DNA of 64,000 nt from JAWOLE01 sp963815655 (GCA_963815655.1 CAWFHK010000001.1:3038001-3102000), one strand, 5' to 3'; positions 52,553-61,909 are shown, numbered from the stretch's first letter. Translations and numbers: made by a program. The notes: generated by a model not told the origin, from the letters alone.

Positions 52553-55500
52553 ATGTCCAGGGCCCAGAATTCCCTCTTATCGGCTAAGACATTCCGCATC
52601 GCGGCGGCGGCCGCCGGGGTCGCCGGTCTCATTCTGCTGTGCCTCGCGGCGGTCCCGATGGCCCGCGCGCAGGACGCGGCCGCCCCGCCCATCCTCATCC
52701 CCGACAAGGCCGAGTACTCGCCCGGCGAAGCCATCGTCTTCACCGGCGCCAACTGGCAGCCGGGAGAGGCCGTGACGATCGTTCTGTGCGCGGACTCCGG
52801 CGCCGAGGGCGGGACGCTCGACGCCGTCGCCGACGCGTCGGGCTCGTTCACCATCACCGTCGCCGCTCCCGAGGCGGAAGCCGGCCGCGAGGGCCGCGGC
52901 CTCGAGTCCGTCCGGGAAGCCAGCGAAGCCTACATGGCGACGGCGTCGGGCGCGGCCTCGCCCACGACGGCGCAGGCGCGGTTCATCGAGGGGCACGCGA
53001 AGACCGACGGCGAGAAGCTCCTGGAGCAGGAAGCCTACTGGGGCGACCGCCAGGGCTTTCCGACCGGCCGCGTCAACCCCCAGTGGCTGCGCCGCGCGGC
53101 CAGGCAGGACGCTCAGATCGAGCGCCGCAATCCCGATGGCCGCAGCGCCAGGATCAGCACGCAGAGCCTGAAGGCGAGCCCGCTCGGGCTCAACAACGCC
53201 GCGTTCACGGCGCTCGGGCCCCAGCCCGAGCGCATGACGGGCTGCTCCGGCTGCTACGACTACACGACGACCGCCGGTCGCATCAACTCCATCGTCGTTG
53301 ATCCGACGACGACAACCAACGGATCCATCGTGGCCTATTCCGCCAGCGTCGGCGGCGGCGTCTGGAAGACCACCAACTGCTGCAGCGCCGCCACCACGTG
53401 GACCGTCAAGACCGACGACCCGCTCATCTCGACGACATCGATCGACAGCTTGACGATCGACCCGAACGACCACAACACCATCTACGCCGGCACCGGCGAC
53501 CTGAACTACGGCTCCTTCTCGATGGGCAGCCAGGGGATCCTGAAGTCCACCGACGCCGGGGCCACCTGGACCGTGCTCGGCGCCGACGTCTTCGGCGCGA
53601 TGCTCCCCGAGCCCCCGGGGCAGTTCCCGCAGTACCAGTCGGTCGGCAAGGTGCGCGTGGACCCCAACGACAGCAACAAGGTCGTCGCCGGCACCAAGAC
53701 CGGCCTCTACATCTCGTACAACGGCGGCACCGACTGGACCGGGCCCTGCCTGACCAACAGCTTCACCTCGATGCGTCAGGACATCACGGGGCTGGAGCTG
53801 TCCAACATCGGCGGCACGACCCGGATCATCGCCGCCGTCGGCGTGCGCGGCTTCGCCACCACCGTGCAATACAACCTCGGCCAGAACGGGGCCAACGGCC
53901 TCTACACGGGCACGGTGCCCGCGAGCGGCTGCCCGACCGACTTTGTCTCGATCGCCAGCAACACCAACGGCTTCCGATACGGACCCGCGACGACCACCTA
54001 TGCGCTCAACGCGAACATGAACGCGGGCAGCGGCGTGGCCTATGTCAACTCCTCGACGGGCGACCAGCTCGGCCGGATCGACATCGGCGTCGCGCCGAGC
54101 AATCCCGACGTCATCTATGCCCAGGTGCAGTCGATCGCGGCCAACAGCAACAGCGGCTGTGGCAGCACCAACGGCTGCCAGCTCGGAGCCTGGGTCACGA
54201 CCAACGGCGGGACTTCCTGGACGTTCATGACCGGCTCGGCCGGCCAGTCGCTCCTCGCCTGCGGCTCGGGCGCGGGCTCCTCCGGAACCGGCGACTATCC
54301 GCAGAACTGGTATGACCAGGGGGTCGTTGTGGATCCGAACAACCCCGACCGCGTCTTCTTCGACACGTTCGAGGTCTGGCTCGCGACCCGCACCGGCACC
54401 GCGTGGTATGACACGACCTGCGGCTACACCGGCGTGAGCCCCAAACCGGTTCACGTGGACCAGCACGCCCTGGCCTTCGTGCCCGGGTCCTCCAGCCTCC
54501 TGCTCGTGGGCAACGACGGCGGCATCCACGGGACAGCCAACGCCAACGCCGCAGCGCTCAACACGCTGAGGCCCACCTGGTTCAACATGGACGGAGGCCT
54601 GAATACCATCGAGTTCTACTCCGGCGACATCAGCGGCAACTTCGCCACGGCGGCGAATCCGCAGGTCAACGGCGGCGCGCAGGACAACGGCCCGAGCTCC
54701 GCGACGTTCTCCGGCAGCCCGACGGGACCGATCCAGTGGCAGATGGGGCTGGGCGGCGACGGGTTCTTCGCCCGCATCGACCCGGTCGGCACCGGTTCGA
54801 GTCTCCGCTTCTGGCAGGGCAATAACAGCGGCGGGCTCTCGCGCTGCATCAGCAACTGCACCAACTCCGGCGCCACGTGGACCAGTAAGAGAGGCGCATG
54901 GACCGGCGACCAGCAGTCTTTCATCCTTCCCTTCGACATCTTCCACGGCGATCCGGGCAACCCGGCCAACGACTGCGGCGTCGCGGGCGCCGGCACGGGG
55001 TGCAACCACCTGATCGCGGGCACCGTCCGGGTCTGGGAGACCGTCACCGGCGCCGCGAGCGGCACCGGTGGCACCGTGACCTGGTACGTCAACAGCCCGG
55101 CGAACCTGACCAAGGGGACGCTCGGCAACCGCTCCTTCATCAACCAGCTCACCTTCGAGCCGAAGGACCAGAACACGGTCATCGTCGGCACCAACGACGC
55201 GAACGTGCAGATCGGCTACGGCATGGGCACCGGCTCCGGACCGACGAGAGCGGCCGGCGCGATCACTCTGACGACGGGCGGCGCGCTCGAGGGCGAGACG
55301 TTCGTCATCGGCCCGCAGACGTTCACCTGGCAGGCGGCGGCGCGGACATCCACCGGACAGGTCCAGATCAATTCGAGCACGACGACGGCCGGCACCAATA
55401 TCGTCAACGCCATCACCGCCGACCTCGCGGGCGTCGTCACGGCATCGCGGTCGGGGGCGGTCGTCACGGTCACCGCCGCCAACACCGGCGTGGCCGGCAA

Positions 55501-57016
55501 CTCGATTGCCTTCACCGAGGCGAGCACCAACATGACGATGAACGGCTCCGGAACGCTCGGGGGCACGACGCTCGGCGCGGACGGCGCGACCTGGGTCGAC
55601 GTCACGGACGGCAACACCGTCCTGCCCCTCCGTCCCGTTCTCGACGTGGCGTTCGATCCGACCACCACGACCGCTCCCATCGCCTACGCGGCCGTCGGCG
55701 GCTTCAACGACAACACGCCGACCACGCCGGGCCACGTCTTCCGCGTGGACTGCGACACTCATTGCGGCTCCTTCACCTGGACGGACAAGAGCGGCAACCT
55801 TCCCGACATCCCGGTGGATTCGATCATCGCCAACCCGAACTTCCCGCAGCAGGTCTTCGCGGGAACGGACTTCGGCCTCTATTACACGGACAACGTCAAC
55901 CACGCCTCCCCGATCTGGTACCGCTTCTCCGCCGGGCTTCCGGCCGTGATGATCTGGGACATGCAGATCGACCGCGGCGCGACGACCCTGTCGCTCTGGA
56001 CGCGCAGCCGCGGCGCCTACGCGTGGCCGCTGCCGTCCGGACCGATCAACAACCACGCTCCCACCATGAAGTGCAAGAACGTCACCGTCTCCGCCGGCCC
56101 CACCTGCACCGCGGACGCCGACGTGAACGACGGCTCGTTCGACCCGGACGACGATCCGATCACCCCCACGCAGGATCCCCCCGGACCCTATTCGCTCGGC
56201 GATACGAACGTGACCCTGTCGGCGACCGATCCCTACGGCGCGACCAGCTCGTGCACCGCCGTGGTGACAGTCAAAGACACGACCAATCCCGTGGTCTCGT
56301 GTCCCCCGAACGTCGTGACGGGGAACGACCCCAACCAGTGCTCGGCCGTCGTGGACCCGGGAACGGCGACGGCGACGGACAACTGCTCGGTCGCCAGCGT
56401 GCAGGGCGTCCGCAGCGACGGCCTCGCCCTGAACGCGCCGTATCCGGTCGGCGTGACGACGATCACCTGGACAGCGACCGACGGCTCGACCAATACCGAT
56501 TCGTGCGATCAGACGGTCACGGTCAACAACAGTTCTTCACTCTCCCCCGAGAACGTCTGGATCGGGTTGAAGAACAGCGACGACGTCGGCACGAACTTCG
56601 ACCTGCTCGCCGAAGTCTTCAGAAACGGCGCTCCGTTCGGCTCGGGCCAGATCAACAATGTCTCGGGCGGAAGCAGCGGCTTCAACAACGCCGTCCAGCG
56701 GGCCATCGACCTCGCTCTCTCCATTCCCAACACGACGATCTGCGCCGGCGATACGTTGAGCATCCGGCTGTCGGTCCGCATCGGCGCCACCGGGCACCGC
56801 AGCGGCACGGCCAGGCTCTGGTACAACGACGGACAGGCCAACAGCCGCTTCGGCATCAACGTGGGCGGAGCGAGCAACGTCTTCTACCTGCTCAGCGGGT
56901 CCGCTCTCGGAACCAGCGCCGGACCGGGGCCGAAGCTGACGATCGACGTCACTGCGGACCGGGCGAAGAACGGCAACCCGTTCATCCCGTTCGGAACCTG
57001 GAGCAAGACCTTCTAA
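52553..57016 (+). CDS. Large secreted BNR-propeller protein 2, tandem paralog
   Basis: This 1487-residue protein matches protein 1 closely over most of its length, including the signal peptide (ending MARA|QD), the Ig-like domain (TVFTGANWQPGEAVTIVLCAD type) and the propeller blades with Asp boxes. Three things differ. The mobile module is not at the first site but at residues about 895-1011. An additional HYR-like unit (DTTNPVVSCPPNVVTG...TVNNSS) lies before the C-terminal domain. The C-terminal domain (W1336 to FGTWSKTF) is closer to that of gene 3 in places. AAGGAGGAGTCCC stands just before ATG 52553, which is why that start is preferred over an in-frame ATG 18 bp earlier, inside the ribosome site. 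Stretches over 150 bp are nearly identical to gene 1, suggesting recent duplication or gene conversion. Confidence 0.8.
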   Translation: MSRAQNSLLSAKTFRIAAAAAGVAGLILLCLAAVPMARAQDAAAPPILIPDKAEYSPGEAIVFTGANWQPGEAVTIVLCADSGAEGGTLDAVADASGSFTITVAAPEAEAGREGRGLESVREASEAYMATASGAASPTTAQARFIEGHAKTDGEKLLEQEAYWGDRQGFPTGRVNPQWLRRAARQDAQIERRNPDGRSARISTQSLKASPLGLNNAAFTALGPQPERMTGCSGCYDYTTTAGRINSIVVDPTTTTNGSIVAYSASVGGGVWKTTNCCSAATTWTVKTDDPLISTTSIDSLTIDPNDHNTIYAGTGDLNYGSFSMGSQGILKSTDAGATWTVLGADVFGAMLPEPPGQFPQYQSVGKVRVDPNDSNKVVAGTKTGLYISYNGGTDWTGPCLTNSFTSMRQDITGLELSNIGGTTRIIAAVGVRGFATTVQYNLGQNGANGLYTGTVPASGCPTDFVSIASNTNGFRYGPATTTYALNANMNAGSGVAYVNSSTGDQLGRIDIGVAPSNPDVIYAQVQSIAANSNSGCGSTNGCQLGAWVTTNGGTSWTFMTGSAGQSLLACGSGAGSSGTGDYPQNWYDQGVVVDPNNPDRVFFDTFEVWLATRTGTAWYDTTCGYTGVSPKPVHVDQHALAFVPGSSSLLLVGNDGGIHGTANANAAALNTLRPTWFNMDGGLNTIEFYSGDISGNFATAANPQVNGGAQDNGPSSATFSGSPTGPIQWQMGLGGDGFFARIDPVGTGSSLRFWQGNNSGGLSRCISNCTNSGATWTSKRGAWTGDQQSFILPFDIFHGDPGNPANDCGVAGAGTGCNHLIAGTVRVWETVTGAASGTGGTVTWYVNSPANLTKGTLGNRSFINQLTFEPKDQNTVIVGTNDANVQIGYGMGTGSGPTRAAGAITLTTGGALEGETFVIGPQTFTWQAAARTSTGQVQINSSTTTAGTNIVNAITADLAGVVTASRSGAVVTVTAANTGVAGNSIAFTEASTNMTMNGSGTLGGTTLGADGATWVDVTDGNTVLPLRPVLDVAFDPTTTTAPIAYAAVGGFNDNTPTTPGHVFRVDCDTHCGSFTWTDKSGNLPDIPVDSIIANPNFPQQVFAGTDFGLYYTDNVNHASPIWYRFSAGLPAVMIWDMQIDRGATTLSLWTRSRGAYAWPLPSGPINNHAPTMKCKNVTVSAGPTCTADADVNDGSFDPDDDPITPTQDPPGPYSLGDTNVTLSATDPYGATSSCTAVVTVKDTTNPVVSCPPNVVTGNDPNQCSAVVDPGTATATDNCSVASVQGVRSDGLALNAPYPVGVTTITWTATDGSTNTDSCDQTVTVNNSSSLSPENVWIGLKNSDDVGTNFDLLAEVFRNGAPFGSGQINNVSGGSSGFNNAVQRAIDLALSIPNTTICAGDTLSIRLSVRIGATGHRSGTARLWYNDGQANSRFGINVGGASNVFYLLSGSALGTSAGPGPKLTIDVTADRAKNGNPFIPFGTWSKTF
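55235..55585 (+). other. Inserted beta module in propeller protein 2, second position
   Basis: A roughly 350-bp in-frame block (GPTRAAGAITLTTGGALEG... to ...SGTLGGTTLG) lies after GTG in NVQIGYGMGTG. Protein 1 reads through this place as MGTGANESIWTDV without it. The block is homologous to 50334-50681 but sits at a different site, and both sites follow the codons GGCACCGG or GGCACGGG. Confidence 0.8.
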
Positions 57017-57041
57017 GTCCCGCCGAATCCCCGCTTCCAGT

Positions 57042-57075
57042 GGGCCGGCTGCGCAAGCAGCCGGCCCTTTTTCTT
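57042..57075 (+). terminator. Rho-independent terminator of propeller gene 2
   Basis: Arms GGGCCGGCTGC (57042-57052) and GCAGCCGGCCC (57057-57067) around a 4-base loop, then TTTTTCTT. Confidence 0.9.
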
Positions 57076-57300
57076 GCCGGACGGCGCCTCCCGCGTCGAG
57101 CCCCCTCTTCGGCAACGAACCACCGGGCACCGGCGGCCGAGAAGATCGGCACGGCACATTCGTACCCCGACAAGGGCGGTTCCTTTGCCCTCGAAAAGGG
57201 TCGGAACCTTCCATTTTCCGATTGTGTGAGGACGTGTACTGTCCCACCCACACCTGTGCCAATTCAAAGATTCGTCATTGCGAAGCGAGAAGGAGAGACT

Positions 57301-57443
57301 ATGTTGAACCCGGGAACGGCGACGGCGACGGACAACTGTCCGGGCGCTTTGGGGCTGACGTCGCCGGGGACGCCGATCTGCTCCGGGGACACGTTGAGCT
57401 TCAAGCTTTCGATGCGGATTGGGACGAGGGCACGGGCGGCCGG
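57301..57443 (+). pseudogene. Remnant of a fourth gene of the same family
   Basis: With its own ribosome site (GAAGGAGAGACT) and ATG, this piece reads PGTATATDNC, as in the HYR unit of protein 2, and joins directly to ICSGDTLSFKLSMRIG, as in the shared C-terminal domain. About 140 residues are thus missing between them. The match to gene 2 DNA at the first part is about 30 bp long without a mismatch. After 57443 the homology ends at a stem-loop (CCCTGAC/GTCAGGG, 57444-57461). The frame stays open into the metalloprotease gene, so a longer start there cannot be fully excluded. Upstream DNA (57150-57240) also looks like a decayed copy of the gene 2 promoter region. Confidence 0.7.
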
Positions 57444-57524
57444 CCCTGACTTTGGTCAGGGGGCATGGTCCCACGACGCTGGAGTACCGGCGACTCGGGC
57501 GTCCGAAGTTGAATCAACTAGTTC

Positions 57525-57553
57525 TTGCGTTCGGGCCGCGAGTGGCATAGCTT
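57525..57553 (+). promoter_or_regulatory. Promoter of the metalloprotease gene
   Basis: TTGCGT (57525-57530), 17-bp spacer, TAGCTT (57548-57553), giving a leader of about 125 bp. It follows the pattern of the two propeller genes and lies downstream of the pseudogene ATG, supporting translation from 57685. Confidence 0.5.
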
Positions 57554-57684
57554 GCGCCACACCAATTCACACGAATCATGGAACAGCAATCACCGTCTCA
57601 ACTGCCGGGAAAAGCACGATTCGTTTGCCAGCCGCCGGTTTACTTCTGGAACCGGCTTCTCTCAATAAAGTGGAGGAGGACTCG

Positions 57685-60600
57685 ATGAGCACGAACAGGA
57701 ACCCCAACAGGCGCTCTTCGCCGCACGATCGGCGGCTCGGGAGCGTGATCTTCGGCTTGGTGGCGATGGCGGCCACCGCCTTGCCCGCGCTGGCCGCCGC
57801 CGCGGCGCCCGCGGCCGGCCCGGAAATGGACAGAGCGGTCGCCCAGACGATCACTCTCTGGCAGCAGGTGGCGACCAAACCGTCGGAGATCCGCACCGCG
57901 GGCGTCCGCACGGCCGCGATCCGTCCCGCGCGCGGCCAGGCCTTGACGCTCAACCACGGCGGCATGCGGGCGCTCCTCGCCGGCGCTCCGCTCGAGCGGA
58001 CCCGGGTCGCGGCGCAGCGCCCGCTCATCCTGGCGCTGCCAGCGCCCAACGGTGAGTTCCAGCGCTTCGCGCTGACGGATTCGCCGGTCATGGAAGCCGG
58101 GTTGGCGGCCAAGCACCCGGACATCAAGACGTACAGGGGCCACGGCATCGACGACCCGACGGCGACGATCCGCGCGGACATGACGCCGCTCGGATTCCAC
58201 GCCTCGGTCCGCTCGACGAAAGGCACCTGGTACATCGATCCCTACTACCACCTCGACACGAGCCTCTACGTCTCCTACTACACGCGCGACCTCACGGAGA
58301 ATCCGCACGGCGCCTTCATCGAGAGAGAGTTGAGCAGTCCCGAGATCACGGCCGACCACTCTTTCTACCGGAACGCGGCCCAGGTGGCGCTCCACGGCAC
58401 CGGCTTCGCGGATAACTCCGCGATCACGATCACCATCTCCGACGGGCAGGGCGGCTCGCGCACGATCCATGCGGCGGCCGACGGCCTCGGCACGTTCGAC
58501 GCGTCCTTCGACGCGGATCCCGCCGGCCAGCTCGGCCCGCGCTCGGTCGAGGCCACCGACGGCAGCGGCACGGCGACGGTCAGCTTCGAGGTCGTCGCGC
58601 AGGACGCGACTCCCAATCCGCCGACCGGCGACCTGCGCCGGGTCTACCGCCTGGCGCTCATCACCGATCCCGGCTACTCCGACTACTTCGGCGGCCCCGC
58701 CAACGTGACGGCGGCGAAGGTCACGCTGATAAACCGCGTCGTCCAGCTCTACGAGGACGACATGTCGATCCACATGGATCTCGTCGCGAACAACGACCTG
58801 CTGAACCTCGACACGTGGGCTCTCGCGACCGGCCCGAACGGGCCGTGCGGCGCCGCCCCCTGCTTCACGCAGTCGCAGGTCACCGGCTGCTCCTCCACGA
58901 CGCGCGCCCGGTTCGTCATCGGGCAGATCATCGGAGCGTCCAACTACGACATCGGCCACCTCGGGCTGGGCCAGCCGGGCGGTGGCGTCGCGAACCTCGG
59001 CGTCGTCGGCCGCTCCAACAAGGCCGGCGGCTGCACCGGCATCCCGACGCCGGTCGGCGACTTCTACGCCGTGGACTACGTGGCGCACGAGATGGGGCAC
59101 GAGTACAGCGGCAACCACCCCTTCAACGGCAACCAGTTGAACTGCTCGGGCGGCAATCGCAGCGCGGCCAACTCGGTCGAGCCCGGCAGCGGCTCCTCGG
59201 TCATGGCCTACGCCGGCATCTGCCTGACCGACGACCTGCAGCCGCACAGCGACCCGTATTTCTGCCAGCGCAGCCAGCAGGAGATCTCGACGTACACCTC
59301 CTCGAACCAGTCTGCGATCAACGAGGTGCAGACTGCCTCGCTGCGGCACTTCGGCGGAGGCAACGAGGTCCAGGTCGTGACGTTCGGCCCCGGCTACGCG
59401 GCGGCGTCCACGGTCCAGCCGCTCTCCCTCGCGATCAACGCCGCGCCGAGCGCGGCCTCCCGCGGCGGCGCCGAGGAGGAAGGCAACACCTGCACGATCG
59501 CGACCGGGAGCCCGCACACGCTGCAGCCCGGCGACACGGTGACGATCACCGGCGTCGGCGTGGCCGGCTACAGCGGAACATTCACGGTTGACGCGGTTCC
59601 GAGCTCGAGGTCATTCCAGTACACGAACCCCATCTCCGGCCTCCCGACCTCGGGCGGCGGCACCGTCGTGCTCGGAATGCCGGGCGCAACCGAGGTCGGC
59701 ACGACGGTCACGATCTCGACCGCGGCGGCGCACATCTTCTCGGTCGGCCAGATGGTCGTCGTCTCCGGCGTCGGCGTCGGCGGCTACAACGGCACCTTCA
59801 CGATCACGGCTGTTCCGACGTCGCGCACGTTCCAGTACACCGCCGGGGCGGCCGGCCTCGCCAATTCGGGCGGCGGCACGGCGACGGTCTCCTCCCCCTT
59901 CCAGGTCCGGATCGGCGGAAACGACTCGGTCCTGATCGGCGGGAGCGGCCTCCCCTACAACGCCACGAACATCCAGACGGCGATCAACGGCATCGCCGGG
60001 TTCGCCGGCACGGTCACCGTCTCCGGCGCCGCTTCGACCGGCTTCACGGTCACCTACGGCGGCGCGTCGGCGGGGATCGACGTGCCGAACATCGAGCTCG
60101 TCAACCTGAGCTGCGGAGGCTGCTTCGCCTCCGTCGAGGAGACCAACCACGGAGGCGCGTTTGACTCTTTCACGCTGAACTACAACGGCAGCGTCTCGGC
60201 GACGATCACCAACGGCACCAACTACACGACCGCGGGAATCCTGGCCGCGCTCACGCCGATCCTCCCGGCCGGGGGCACCGCGACGATCGCGGCCTTCGGC
60301 GGCTCCGGTTCGTTGAACAACACCGGCTTCCAGGTCACGTACACGGGAACCCTGGCCGGATTGGACAACCCGGTGCTCCTCGCGGTGCAGGACTTCACCC
60401 CGGGCGCGTCCGGCTTCGTCGGCGAGACCGACAAGGGCGGCCCGGTCGACAACAAGGGGGGACCGGGCAACTTCGCCACGGGGAACGCGATCCCCGTCGT
60501 CACGGTGCCGGCCCAGTACACGATCCCGCTCCGGACTCCGTTTGCCCTGACCGGAAGCGCGACGGACGCGGACCTGGGCGACACGCTGATCTACAGCTGG

Positions 60601-61818
60601 GAGCAGAACGACCGCGGCGGCTCGGCCGGCACGGCGCTCCTGAACAACACGAAGACGAACGGCGCGCTCTTCGCGATGTTCGCGAAATCCGCGCTCGTCA
60701 CCCCCGCCGGCACGCTGCTGTACGACTCGCCCGGCGAGAACCACCTGACCACGAGCCCGACGCGGGTCTTCCCGGAACTGCAGAAGATCATCGACAACAA
60801 CACGAACGCGGACACCGGCGCCTGCCCGTCCATCCAGATCGCGCCGCCGGTGCCGCCCGACGTGAAGGAATGTTTCAACGAGTTCCTCCCGACCCTGGAC
60901 TACGTCGGCTTTGCCGGCACCAACGCGAGCCCGCTCTCGCTTCACATGCGCTTCACCGCCCGCGACCAGAACGGCGGGTCCAATTTCGCCGACACGACGC
61001 TGCTCCTCGCCACCAACGCGGGCCCGTTCCGCGTCACCTCGCCCGACTCCGGGGGCGCGGTGCCGAGCGGATCGTCGATGACGGTGACCTGGGACACGGC
61101 CAACACGGACATCGCGCCGGTGAGCACCGCGAACGTCAAGATCTCGCTCTCCACCGACGGAGGCCACACCTACCCGTACGTCCTGGCGGCAAGCACTCCC
61201 AACGACGGCTCCGAGCTCGTGACGCTTCCGAGCGTCGTGACGGAGCACGCCCGGGTCAAAGTCGAGGCCGTGGACAACGTCTTCTTCGACATTTCCAACA
61301 ACGACTTCACGATCACGGGCCTCTCCGGACCGGTGACGGCCAAGATCTGGCTCGGCCTCAAGAACAGCGACGACGTCGGCACCTACTTCGACGTGCTGGC
61401 CGAGGTCCTGAAGAACGGATCGGTCATCGGCACGGGTGAGATCGACGACGTGAAGGGGGGCAGCAGCGGCTTCAACAACGCGGCCCTCCGGGCGATCGAC
61501 ATCGCTCTCTCGACCAGCCCCGTGCCCATCGTGACGGGAGACACGCTGGGCATCCGGCTGTCCGTCCGGATCACCGCCGTGGGCGGCCACCGGAGTGGTA
61601 CCGCCAGACTGTGGTTCAACGACACGCAGGCCGACAGCCGGCTCGAGTTCTCTCTCTACGGGTCGCCGTCCACTCTCTACCTGCTCGACGGCTTCGTCCT
61701 CGGGGCGACCCCGGCGCCGGTGACCAAGACCAGCAAGAAGACGATCGACGTCACGGTCGACCGGTTGAAGAACGGCAACGCCTTCATGCCGTTCGGCACC
61801 TGGAGCAAGACCTTCTGA
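57685..61818 (+). CDS. Secreted reprolysin-like metalloprotease with shared C-terminal domain
   Basis: This 1377-residue protein has a signal peptide (ending about residue 40) and a pro-region. The metzincin catalytic domain shows HEMGHEYSGNH (His 468, Glu 469, His 472, His 478) and Met-turn SVMAYAGIC. A Ca/Ig-like stretch and two tandem roughly 63-residue beta modules (VTITGVGVAGYSGTFTVDAV and VVVSGVGVGGYNGTFTITAV, about 600-735) follow. Two further beta modules, a cadherin-like segment and the shared C-terminal domain (W1222 to FGTWSKTF) complete it. It should digest protein outside the cell. GGAGGAGGACTCG precedes ATG 57685. The tandem modules resemble phage tail or surface adhesin domains (from memory). 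Confidence 0.85.
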   Translation: MSTNRNPNRRSSPHDRRLGSVIFGLVAMAATALPALAAAAAPAAGPEMDRAVAQTITLWQQVATKPSEIRTAGVRTAAIRPARGQALTLNHGGMRALLAGAPLERTRVAAQRPLILALPAPNGEFQRFALTDSPVMEAGLAAKHPDIKTYRGHGIDDPTATIRADMTPLGFHASVRSTKGTWYIDPYYHLDTSLYVSYYTRDLTENPHGAFIERELSSPEITADHSFYRNAAQVALHGTGFADNSAITITISDGQGGSRTIHAAADGLGTFDASFDADPAGQLGPRSVEATDGSGTATVSFEVVAQDATPNPPTGDLRRVYRLALITDPGYSDYFGGPANVTAAKVTLINRVVQLYEDDMSIHMDLVANNDLLNLDTWALATGPNGPCGAAPCFTQSQVTGCSSTTRARFVIGQIIGASNYDIGHLGLGQPGGGVANLGVVGRSNKAGGCTGIPTPVGDFYAVDYVAHEMGHEYSGNHPFNGNQLNCSGGNRSAANSVEPGSGSSVMAYAGICLTDDLQPHSDPYFCQRSQQEISTYTSSNQSAINEVQTASLRHFGGGNEVQVVTFGPGYAAASTVQPLSLAINAAPSAASRGGAEEEGNTCTIATGSPHTLQPGDTVTITGVGVAGYSGTFTVDAVPSSRSFQYTNPISGLPTSGGGTVVLGMPGATEVGTTVTISTAAAHIFSVGQMVVVSGVGVGGYNGTFTITAVPTSRTFQYTAGAAGLANSGGGTATVSSPFQVRIGGNDSVLIGGSGLPYNATNIQTAINGIAGFAGTVTVSGAASTGFTVTYGGASAGIDVPNIELVNLSCGGCFASVEETNHGGAFDSFTLNYNGSVSATITNGTNYTTAGILAALTPILPAGGTATIAAFGGSGSLNNTGFQVTYTGTLAGLDNPVLLAVQDFTPGASGFVGETDKGGPVDNKGGPGNFATGNAIPVVTVPAQYTIPLRTPFALTGSATDADLGDTLIYSWEQNDRGGSAGTALLNNTKTNGALFAMFAKSALVTPAGTLLYDSPGENHLTTSPTRVFPELQKIIDNNTNADTGACPSIQIAPPVPPDVKECFNEFLPTLDYVGFAGTNASPLSLHMRFTARDQNGGSNFADTTLLLATNAGPFRVTSPDSGGAVPSGSSMTVTWDTANTDIAPVSTANVKISLSTDGGHTYPYVLAASTPNDGSELVTLPSVVTEHARVKVEAVDNVFFDISNNDFTITGLSGPVTAKIWLGLKNSDDVGTYFDVLAEVLKNGSVIGTGEIDDVKGGSSGFNNAALRAIDIALSTSPVPIVTGDTLGIRLSVRITAVGGHRSGTARLWFNDTQADSRLEFSLYGSPSTLYLLDGFVLGATPAPVTKTSKKTIDVTVDRLKNGNAFMPFGTWSKTF

Positions 61819-61843
61819 GTCCCGGACTCCCCTGATTCAAGCC

Positions 61844-61876
61844 GGGCCGGCTGCGCCAGCAGCCGGCCCTTTTTCT
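61844..61876 (+). terminator. Rho-independent terminator of the metalloprotease gene
   Basis: Arms GGGCCGGCTGC (61844-61854) and GCAGCCGGCCC (61859-61869) with loop GCCA, then a T-rich run. It is the third copy of the same terminator. Confidence 0.9.
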
Positions 61877-61909
61877 TTCACCCCCGCTTCGAGCGCGCAA
61901 TGCGAGCCC

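Noticed and set aside
57444..57461. CCCTGAC/GTCAGGG stem-loop as a terminator
   Set aside because: No T-run follows and it lies inside the pseudogene remnant; it is more likely a repeat scar.
54898..57684. Continuous open frame running from within propeller gene 2 into the metalloprotease
   Set aside because: The part before 57301 is an alternative frame of gene 2. The real start at 57685 has a ribosome site, signal peptide and its own promoter.
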